Shown here piece after piece: positions 12,701-24,700 of a DNA stretch of 64,000 nucleotides. Numbering within the stretch: the stretch's first letter is position 1; every line of letters begins with the position of its first letter. The position numbers and the translations under genes are program-made. The notes beneath the pieces were generated by a model, which searched no databases, was not told the origin of the DNA, and saw only the letters and a program-made list of their open reading frames with translations. Origin of the DNA: Sipunculus nudus (taxonomy: Eukaryota > Annelida > Sipuncula > Golfingiida > Sipunculidae); assembly GCA_026874595.1 (NCBI GenBank), contig CM049309.1, forward strand, positions 46,528,079 through 46,592,078. The letters are read 5' to 3'.

Positions 12701-15700
12701 GTCCAAATGCCTTTCTCTGCTTGCCTCAACAGCTTGCCTTAAAATCCTAATTACTTAAAATTCAATGCTAAATTGCTTAGATTTTTACTTGTATCATCAT
12801 AAACAAAGCTTTCACCATTACATTTTTGAACAATAATAAATCACATTCTCTTTATATGTTCCAAGGTTAACAGCCTGGTTGTATGCACCTACAATTTTAA
12901 CTTCATTTCATTAGTACTAACTTGCTGTAGATAATTTTGGCAAGTTCTAGCATCTCCCAGGCCAGCTGCAAGTTGCCTACATCTTCCTCCTCCTCTTTCC
13001 CCTCCTCCCCATCTTTGCCCTCTCCTTCCTCGTCCTTTGCTTCTGACTCCTCCCCCTCCTCCCCCGTGTCTGCCCCCTCCTCCTCTGTACCTCCCTCCTC
13101 TTCTGTGTCTTCTGTACGAGAAAGAAAAATTCTTAATGCAGAAAAAGGGATTCCCAACTCATGGAATGCTTATTCAACAGGCAAAGTAAAATAAACCTGT
13201 GAAGTTCAGAACCTTATTCTCATTATCAAGGGGTTTACAGTACCAAATTTTGCCTATCAAAAATAGTTTCTTCAGAATTGCAAGTAGTAAATTTTTTTAT
13301 TTTTTCTTTAATAGTAATAACAAACTTGTACATTATGAATGATGGAGAAATTACTTTGAAAACAATTAAATTTCACCTATTTACTCATTGCACTGCACGT
13401 TTCATAAAACTGGTTGCATTTAGGAACAGCAGTGCTCAAAAATACTCAAACCAGCAGGTACCTCATGAATAACCTAACTAAAATGTAAATATCACATTAA
13501 AATACTTCATCAGGTACCATCATAACCATCAGGTTGAATCAGCCCATGGAAAAGACAAGCCCTAAATTGTTCGCATATCATATAACTCATCCCTGGCTAT
13601 GCATCATAATGCCCATTTTTGGACCATGCTAAGTGTGTCCTAAGGGGGTCTTTCCCATGCTGTCCAATTAAATCATGCAGAATCTGACAACATTTGGGAA
13701 ATTTAGACTGACTTTCATAGCACAATATATCAGAAACACTGCCAGTGTATCAAGTTTATGGAATTTGAAAAACCCCATCCCAGACAAACCTGGCAAAGTT
13801 GAAAACACTTGTCACAATGCAAGAACTGGTAATATGTTAACACATATCTTAATGGCTGCAAGACTTGCTCATGGGTAGGGCTTTAAAACATATAATCTTT
13901 ACAAGAAGTTAGCATTACATAACCATGGTAATGCATATATAACTGGACACCAGAAGACCCCTACTAAGTCCATTTCCATGTAAAATATGTAAATGAATTT
14001 GTGAAACCCAATTTTTGCTTATTAGCATGTAATGTTGGGGTTTAACACAAGGATTGATACTGTCATTGCTGTGATTCCAACTGTGGATCCCTCATACAAG
14101 ATCCAATCTACAAATTTGTTTGCTAGGGTCCAAGTTGCTAAGATATCAAGTATTGGATGATCATTTTAATTTCTTAGTTCTATTCGAGCAGCATCAAACT
14201 CGTCCCACAAATACCAGTACTAAAATGCTTTAAATTTCCTTCAGCCTTTTAATACTTAATACTGGAACATTGTCAAGTGTAAATTTGTCTTATCATTGCA
14301 GTGAGCCTGAGTCAGGAAGCATTCCTGAAAAATACTTTTTAGATTTAATCAGTCTTGACAAAATGTCTGTGCTCAAACATGTTATGAGTGTGTTCACTGC
14401 AATTCCTTGCAATTAATAATTTTTTATAAATATTTTCTCCCAAACCATTTCCTGAAAAAATCAACAAATATAATTGCTATACTTGATATAAATAAGAAAC
14501 ATTGATGCATTCATAACATGACTGCATTCAGTCAGGCTGAATTTTATAAGCAAGTTGTCCGTAACTGACCAACACTATATTTGTTGTGTGAATCTTAAAA
14601 AAATTCTTACATACAGTAGACATCAACAACACAGAAAACTTCTGCTAGGCAGTGAAAGTGACAAAGAACACCTCAAACATTAAATTTTCTGTCAGATTTA
14701 AGTGCTTGCAACCATTTCCAACAAAGTCTAAAGTGTGCAACTGGCAGCAAATTATACAACTAATTCACTCCCCAATTCCTGTTCCAGTTAAAGCATACAA
14801 CAGGGACAGTGAAATAAAACTTAATTGGCAGTTCTGTAATAGTTTCCTCTGACAACTTTTTTAAAAACCGATTTCTAGGACAGCATGGAGGACATGAAAC
14901 GGAAACCCCTGCAAGGTAAAAACAACCCATCCCTCAGACGTAAACCAGCTGAAAAAAAAAAAACATCAAGCGAAAATATTATTCAAATATGAGACTGAAC
15001 ATTTCCCCATCAAAATCAACCAAGGCCTTCACTGTCACATTAAACCATTCTATATTTTTTTATAGGTAAACTAAAATAGCTTTAATTCATGCTCACTAAA
15101 AACTGATTTGAAATTAAAGAGACACCAAGATAATTACTAACCCTCTGCTTACATATGCAACTTAATAAATTTTTACCTTTTTTTTTAAAATCCAGCCAGA
15201 GCCTTTTAGGGTTAGTATATTGTGATCTACTTAACTAGTGCAATTGGACAATCAGAAATCAAATCCCTCCACCTTAGTTTAACCTACGACTGATGGCATA
15301 CATCAAAGGCAATCCTCAGATTAAGCAATGCCTCATCAGCTAAAAGGCAATAGCATCCCTACAGTGCAAGCTTAACTGTCTTGTCATAAGATACCTTGGC
15401 TCTTGTCTGCATCTTTGTCTTTCTTCTCTTCTGATAAGTCAGTTTCCATTTCTTCTTCATTGGTCCCATTTTCCTTGGCTTCACCTTCATGTTTCCCATT
15501 GACAGCAACTGCAGCAGTTCCATTCATTTCTTTCTTCTCCTCAGTCTTCTCACCATCTTTTGCAGTGCTGGGTTCAACGTCCTTCTTGGCATCTGCAGCT
15601 TCAGCTTTCTCCTTAGCATCACCAGCTTCTGGTTTTTCTTTTGCTTTTTCCTCCTCAGGCTTCTCTTTTGCATTGTCCTCTTCAGGTTTCTCTTTTGCTT

Positions 15701-18700
15701 TGTCCTCCTCAGGTTTCTCTTTTGCTTTGTCCTCCTCAGGTTTCTCTTTTGCTTTGTCCTCTTCTGATAACTCCTTTGCTTTGTCCTCTTCTGGTTTCTC
15801 TTTTGCATCATCAGCCTCCATTTTCTCTGGTGCATCACCAGCTTCAGGTTTCTTATCTGAATCAGCTTCCACTTTTTCCTTTGCATCTCCTGCTTCTGTT
15901 TTCTCATTTGCTTCAGTTTCCATTTTATCTTTTGCATCACTGGGTTTGTCCTCACTGTCACCTTTTGTTTCTTCTGCAGGCTTGGCATCTTTTTTGTCGC
16001 CTTCAGTCTTTTTCTTGGCTTCCCTTGCCTTTACCTCTTCATCTCTCTCGCCCATGGCTTCTACAACCTGCTCCATGATTTCTTCTCTTTCTTTTTCTGA
16101 TGGAGATCAAATTAAAAGAATGCGATCACACAGAGCATCAATGTTCCTCATCCTCTCAAATCATCATATTACCTGCTGTTTCTGCAGATGGAGCAAAACA
16201 AAATCCCTTCTGCCATGCATTGATTTAGAAAAGGAATTCAAGGGTTCACAAGTGGGTATTAGGAAACTAAGTACTGCAATGTTGTGAAAACATTCACTGA
16301 AATGGTGAAACAACATCCAATGCAAAATAATTTCACTAAAAAAAAAAAACAGGTTAAAAATAATCCCCCCATCCAAAGTTTCTAAGTGTGTAAATTTTGA
16401 GGGTTTAATTTAGCCAGAATTAATCTTTATGTACATTACATCACTACAAACTGTTAACACAACCTCCGCCTAAACTATTTCCATTAGTGAACAGTTCACC
16501 TTTAAGTATCCCATTTAATTCAACATATTACCAATTTTCAATTTCCTTGCCTATAATGTAGAGATTCAAAATTTAGTTTTTCTACTAAAGATCAAATTTT
16601 ATAAGCATTGTGGGTAAATTGAGGTTATACACTGTTTACCAGATCTTTCTATAACAGAGTGCTCTATGGGGTACATGAGAACTGACAAAAGTACCAGATG
16701 GCAGCAACCAACAAATGCTAGTTTGAGCAACATGCCACAGCACACTCACCTACATTACTATGGGATACTGAATAACAATGATAAACAACTCACCAGGCAG
16801 ATCATCAGCACTCTCTACCTTGTCATCACTGGCAGCCTCTTCATCCTCTGTATCTTCATTGACTAGAAATTATAACAGGTGTATAGCTGACCTTATACAA
16901 GCACTGTACAGACTTCAGTTAAGTTGCTTTTACCTACATGGGATTGTGTCACTTATACATCTGTTGAGATAGACAACCTCTGGTATTTGAAGTGATTTTA
17001 TCTAGATATCAAATTGGAAACTTCTAGTTAAAAGTTATGAAACATGCTATTCCAAAAGATTTCTACTAGAAATACAAAGGGACATCCCTATAGCACAGAT
17101 GAAAGTTGAGCAATAGTTATTGTACATATTGATTCAGGATTTTATATGTACAGTGAAACCTGTCTAAAGCGGACAGTCAAGGGACTCAATCATTTTGTCC
17201 TCAATAGTGAGGTGTCCTTATAAGGCAAGTTGACCTTGGTTGATAACTGAGGAATTATAAATAAAGACAAAGAACAGCTGCAAGAACATGTTTATTGTAT
17301 TATATTAGGTTTCATGTACATGTACAACTGATCATGCACACATCATGCATTCAATAGTCATATACAAAATGTGATTATTTTTCCTTATCTCCAGTAGTAA
17401 ACAATATGAGAAGGGTCTATGAAATCATCCATAAAAACTAATGATCATAAATTCTTCTGCCAGGGCGCAGACCCTCTTTTTCGCAGATTCACTCGGTCCA
17501 ATATGCTCTACTTTTTCAGATAGTGCAAGCGCCCGCCTGAAGTATGCGTGATGTCACCTGGTGGCATTGTCTAAACTATCCTGTTCAGCTGCCCCAATTC
17601 GATAATCTCAAAAATAATGACGAAGTTGATAATGCGAAGATTGTAATGGCAACGAACTTGGGAACATTATTTTTTTAAAGGTGAATATAGCTTTAGCCTT
17701 AAATAAACTTTTTTTGATGATGGTTGTTTGGTTTGATTTGCTTTGATGTTGATGGCACTGGAGATAAAATGAACCCCGCCGAGCTTGTGCACTTCAGCAC
17801 GGTCACGTAACTACGGAGCGAGCACATGGTTGACACTGAGCAGATCAGTTTGAGTATATTGAGCAAAACTAATTAATTTATATCAAACAGCCTGCTACAA
17901 CAAAGTGACTAGTTTACAGTAAGATATTGTGTGGTGAAATCAGGGAGGCATGGGTAATCTGCAGCCGTTAATCATTTAAATGACCCCGCGGTTGAGCAAA
18001 TAATATGCAACTTCTCAACGTGTGAATGATCAACCGTAAAATAAAGTGACAGAATGTTTACCGCTTCACCCTTGCTGTGTTTATCCTATAAGCACATCAC
18101 ACCGTGACTTGAACACCTACACGCATTAAGGTAACAACTGAGGATTGCTCAATCCTTTGTGTTACAGTCCCGGGAACAACAGTAACAGTGACTTTTGTTT
18201 TCCGGGGCGAGTGATCAGTGTCCGTCGGAGATGGTGTATCATGACCATATTTGTCAGGTTCATTTACTCTTACAATGTTAGTTTGATTGGAAAACTGCTG
18301 TCTGTTGTCCACAGTAGTGAGGTGTCCGCCTTATAGAGGTTCCGCTTATATAGAACAAATAGGGAATTTTGAAGGGACTTGACTATATTGGTCGTTATAG
18401 CCAATTGTCAGCCTTAGTGAGGTGTCTGTTAGCCCAGTTTTCACTGTACAATTACAGGAATCAAAGAAATTTATGTATATGGCCTTTACAGCAAAACAAA
18501 CTTGTCAAAGATCATTTAACAAAAGTTGAAATATTCTCTAACAAACAGTACAAATATTACAATTCAAAACGTTTGCATGCCCTGAACAATAGGATCAACT
18601 ACAGACTATTGCTATATACAAGCAACAAAATATGACAGGCTAAAAAAATACACACTGCCTAAAGCAGTGTTTTCACTACACTACCCAAGAAACTATCTTA

Positions 18701-21700
18701 CATACTTACCACCCTGCAGGGCATTTCCCAGCACTCCACTCTCCATTCTGGACAGCTCAAGGAGAGACTTGCCATAGCATAGATAGGCTTCCCCACACTC
18801 TATAGCTGTCTCTCCATATTTTTTGGCTCTGAAGAGAAAGTGTCCAATTTAAAGATATAGTCATATTATATAAAAACCCATATGATGCTACTCAGATTCT
18901 AATTCTTTATTCAGGTATACAAGTACCTCAAAAATTTAGGCTGTGGTTGGTTGTTAAAAGGGAACAGTGCACAGACTCATTGACTTGCAGAGGTGACCAC
19001 GTGAAATAATAATGAATATTTCACATTTAAAAGGTAAAGACTTGCGTAATGTTCCACCATTCAGATTTCTAATAAGACTTAGCTGTGACATCCGGTCTCT
19101 CAGTAGGCATTTAAAGTGGGCTGGAAAGATGTGTTTATTTTTTTGTAACAAAACAAAATCACTTTATCTTTAATCATAACATCTCTTCAAACATAATTTA
19201 ACAAACAGGTAATGAGATGTACATATTTTCAAATATTTGAGGTTCTCACTGCTGTATTTATTTACTATGCTAAGTATGCTTTAAACTCACAATAAACTGC
19301 AGGCTTCCTGCAACTGGTTCACTGCCTGGGGTATTTCCTGACATAGCATGTTCCGTTTCCCCTGTGCCAGCAAGTTGTAGGCCTCCACATCTACAGCAGC
19401 ACTGCAACAAAGCGACAAGTTTTCTTTCAAAATATACAAAGGAAAAATCACCACTGTTAAAGATTAACTGCCACAGGATAGTCTGGCATCAACATATTGT
19501 ACTAGAATTTCTTGGTGCCATAGTATCCCCAATCCCCACACAATTAACCCCCTCCCCCTTAAGAATAGGCCCCCATCTTCAGCAGCAGACATGGGGTCTA
19601 TTACAGTTGTTCTATTACTATTACTATTACTTTCAATTTCTGATATTAATATTACTATTACTATTACCACATTTTATCTTCTATTACTATTACTATTACT
19701 GGGGTATCTATTACTATTACATGTACTTAAACTGATGATTCTAAACTGGAGACAAAAGTACCCCATCTTCTCAAGTGTATATATGTTCATTTGAATATGA
19801 TGCCATGTTTTATTTTATCACATAGTACATCTTGAGAGTGAACAGAGAGGTGGTAAACTTTACAATAATGGTAGCATGCATGGCTTTTATTCTTCAGGCA
19901 TGCCCTATTTCATTGCAGCAAAACCAGCATAGGAAAATTTAGGAATATGTAGAGTGATTTAAACTTATATCAATTTTACAAAACAAATAAAATTTTATTT
20001 ATATCACTTTCACAATTAATTTGGTATTCAACAATCTTATACTTTAAATTTTGTACATAACAGGATCTAATTATTTGATATCAAAATTTCAGATATTAAA
20101 TAATAAAATATTTACAGTTACTTATATTCTCATATTATATAATCAAATAAATTAATATCTTAAAAAAATTGTTCATTTAATTTTCAAAATATAAATTAAC
20201 ATAATTTTAGATACTGAATGAAGGTCTGCAAAATTGGTAGTATGAAATAACAGACAAGTATTAAAAGAATTATTTTAAAAGAAATTTATATAAATTAAAT
20301 AGATAATACATGTGCCTGCAGTATGACTTCATCAAAGTGACTGTAGTACTGGTATGAGTTCATATAGCATTGTAGGCTTCCATACGTTATGGGTAGTGAA
20401 AACACCATAAGCTTATCATGAACATTTTGGGTCTGCACTGCAACTACATCTGGTTCCATATTCTATTTCTCTTAAATGTGTGTTATTGCAATCTGTATGA
20501 TTAAAATGCAAACTGGCTTGTGAAAATAAATCTAGGTACATTTCAGAATATGCATATGGATTGATGGATGTGAGATAAGATGTACATGTCAATATAATAA
20601 TACACAATTTATCTGTCTCATAACATCAAACATTCCTCTGTTTATCCATGGTTTACAAATCAAAGGTCAGATTGTGCCAGATTACCTATTTGGCTGTGAC
20701 CTGCTCTGTCCAGTACTCTTATGTAATTAGCACCAGTGGTCGCCAGCAGTGTGGCAGCTGGCCCATGCTTGCCTCAACAATAGGCACTTCCTGGACAAGA
20801 ATTGAGTGTGTTAAGCATTATTTGCTGATATGCTTCATGATCAAGGGGCTCACAGGAAGTAATAGAAAGTAATATGTATTACTCTATTACTTTGCCTTCT
20901 GTTTCTATTACTATTACTACTTAAATTTTTAAGGCTATTACTATTACTATTACATGGAAAAAGCTGTAATAGTCTATTACTATTACTATTACTTATTACT
21001 ATTACCCCATGTCTGTTCAGCAGCATTCACTGACACTTGGCAAGTGACTATGGTTTCTTCTATCTATCAACTTGAGAAAAAAAGAGCAGGTGTCACCACC
21101 GGTCCAGTCTACAAAAAAGCTAATCAAGGCGGATAAACATGCCATAATTTCAGGGTGATACATCCATCTACTCATCAGATATGAGCGATTTTTACCCAAA
21201 GCAAACAGGTGGACGCTTCCCAAAGACAACTGCAGATGGCGCCACCAGTCATCAATACAAGATGGAAGTACCCAAGATCTGTGGACACGTACAATTTCAG
21301 GCCAATACAGAAAATAACAAAAGAGCAATTTATTCTATGAAAACAGGGAGGTAGGTGGACCCACCTGTCTGGTCTGTATGAAAACTCTCAAAGATGTACA
21401 TGCCAAATTTCAGACCAATACATTGAAGGACTCCTGAGATATTCATGAGTAATTTTCACCTACAGCAAATGTATGGATAGACACCACAAAAAAATTGCAG
21501 ATTGGGCCACCAGAATATGAGATGGTAAGCACAATATCAGACCGATACTACAGATCATTCCTGAGAAAAGGGCATTAATATATACTATGAAAACGGTAAG
21601 GAAGGTGGCGCCACCTGTCTGCTTTATAAGAAAACTCTCCAAGATGGATGGACATGCCAAATTTTAGACCAATGCATTGAACCACTCCTGAGATATGAGC

Positions 21701-24700
21701 AATTGTCACCTCAAGCAAACGTTCCAACAGTTACAAAACGTGCCCTGTTTACTGACAGATGATAAAGGACCATGACCAAAGCTCATATGACTAATAGTCA
21801 GCTAAGCAACAAGTCTTACTGGACCAATCTCTAGATCCAGATCTGCACCAAAATTTGATGTCTTTACTGGCCCATGCACCGTACCCCCTCCTCTATTTTT
21901 TTTTGTTCAGTCAATTCCTCTGACAGACAAACAATCACAGTGAGCTGCAATGTTGAATAATATGCCAGTCTTTTGTCTTGTGACCTGACTCATAAAATGT
22001 GTGGGTTGTCCTGAGAATTTAATTCAGACGTGAAACCCTACAATTAATAATGAAATTAATGAAAAACTATCAGATTTAGGTTAGTCATTATGATGCCATC
22101 AAAGTCTGGCATGGATTTTACCCGGAAGAGAACCTGAGATACAGTTTCTGTCAATATGTCTGTTCAGTTTCATCATCTGTTCAGTTTCATAAAAGTCCAT
22201 AGAATTCCTGGTAAATTATCACACCAACACTATGACGTTGCCTAGTGACTCCTGATCTCGGTGAATATGCAAGGTATTCGTATATATTAAGGCAAGATCA
22301 CCCAATTGGAAGTTGTTATGATGAGTTCCATGCAGATCCATCACTACTGAGGTAAGTTACAAGTGTTTTCAGCAAACACAGACCTTTCTCTAGTTCGTTC
22401 AAACAGTGTTTATATAAAAGCACATATATCTTCATCGAAAAGCCTAAGTTATATGCAAAAAATGGCACCCAATCACTGCAAGATTTATCATCAGATCGTC
22501 TACACCAACCCTACCTATCATGGATTATAATCGATCATCAGCCCATCACTGGTATATCCTTCTCACGCATCTCTTAGCCCGTTTTACTGTACAAGTTGAC
22601 CTTTCATCGCGCAATTCAACAAGCTCATATCCATCATGATCCATCCCTCCGCTGGTTTACACCACTTGGCTTATGTGCACAGGTCCTCCCTACATCATTC
22701 ACATTTGTTGTGCTGTGCCTTTACAGGCATTTGTAGGCACTTAGATATGGCTATCCCAGGAAAAATTTATGTATTTCAAGGGATAGTGTTTACAAGTAAA
22801 ACAACACTAATTTAAAAAACTGAGACCAGTCATGTTAGGTCATTTAATTCCCTCTGAACTTCCACAAAACTAATAGATTTAAATATCACCACTTGTCACT
22901 CATTCTCAATTCATCTTGCATGGTGCAGATGGTGGAGCACAGGACTTATTAACACAGTTGCTTGTTAGATATCCAGGGCTTCACAACTGCATGTTATGTG
23001 AAATATAATTTGAATTTCTCTCTCATTACAGGTTCACCACCAGACAAAAGCACAAGATGCACACAGCAGACATACAATGATACAAAGAAATGACAATAAC
23101 ACCATAACCACATTGACATAGTTACTGATAGTTTTTCATGGACTTAAACAGCAGCCTGAATTGCAAATTTGATCCCCTCTTTTTTTCAGCTGAAATAATA
23201 ACCTTGACTGAATGGTCACATATTGTAAAACCATACCATTAATAATGAGAAAAAGCAAACGGTGAACAAATACAATATACAATTCAAAAGTCGAGCCATC
23301 ATGGCATCATCCACTTGAAATCAGGTTTTGATAACATGATTAACAATGACACTAGTAATCAGGTAATAGTGGGATTGACAGTATGCAGAAGTCTAGAACA
23401 TGTGACAATACTCAATAGCAATATACATACGAAAGTGACTGTAAGCATTATGCAGACATGGGGTAATAGTAATAAGTAATAGTAATAGTAATAGACTATT
23501 ACAGCTTTTTCCATGTAATAGTAATAGTAATAGTAATAGACTCAAAAATTTGAGCTGTAATAGTAATAGTAATAGAAACAGAAGGCAAAGTAATAGAGTA
23601 ATACATATTACTTTCTATTACTTCCTGTGAGCCCCTTGATCATGAAGCATATCAGCAAATAATGCTGAACAGACTCAGTTCTTGTCCAGTAATTGCCCAG
23701 GATGTGCCTATTGTTGAGACAAGCATTGGCCAGCTGCCACATTGCTGGTGACCACTGGTGCTAATTACATAAGAGTACTGGACAGAGCAGGTCACAGCCA
23801 AATAAGTTACCTGGCACAATCTGAACTTTTGATTGGTAAACCATGGATAAACAGAGGCATGTTTAATGTTAAGAGACAGATAAATAGTGTATTATTATTG
23901 TGTATTATTATCTCACATCTATCAATCCATGTGCATATTCTGAAATGTACCTTGATTTATTTTCACAAACCACTTTGCATTTTAATCATACAGATTACAA
24001 TAACACACATTCAAGAAAAATATAATATGGAACCAGACCCAGTGCAGACCCAAAATGTTTATGATAAGCTTATGGTGTTTTCACTACCAAAAAGGATTGA
24101 AGCCTACAATGCTATATAAACCCATACCAGTACTAAATTCACTTAGATGAAGTCATACTGCAAGCACATGTATGATCTAGTTAATTTATATACATATTCT
24201 TTTAAAACTATTCTTTTAATACTTGTCTGTTATTTCATAGTACCAATTTTGAAGACCTTCATTCAATATCTCAAATTATGTTAATTTATATTTTGAAAAT
24301 TAAATGAACCATTTTTTTCACGATATTAATTTATCTGATTATATAATGTGAGAATATAAGTAACTGTTAATATTTTATTATTTAATATGTGGAATTTTGA
24401 TATCAAATAATTAGATCCTGTTATGTACAAAATTTAAAGTACATGATTGTTTAATACCAAATTTATTGTGAAAGTGATATATTTAATATTTTATTTGTTT
24501 TGTGAAATTGATGTAAGTTTAATTCACTCTCTATATTCCTAAATTATCCTATGCTGGTTTTGCTGCAATGAAGAAGGGCATGCCTGAAGAATAAAAGCCA
24601 TGCATGCTAGCATTATTGTAAAGTTTACCAGCTCTCTGTTCACTCTCAAGATGTGATAAAATAATACACACGAGAAGATGGGTACTTTTGTCTCCAGTTT

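Noticed and set aside
12937-13194. Plus-strand Ser/Pro-rich open frame
   Set aside because: Antisense shadow of NASP exon 6; the minus strand carries the conserved [17 protein letters not shown].
15403-16287. 294-codon plus-strand open frame rich in Ser/Phe/Ala
   Set aside because: It is the exact antisense of the NASP acidic exon, whose GAA/AAG/GCA codons leave the opposite strand stop-free. It has no family similarity and no exon structure of its own.
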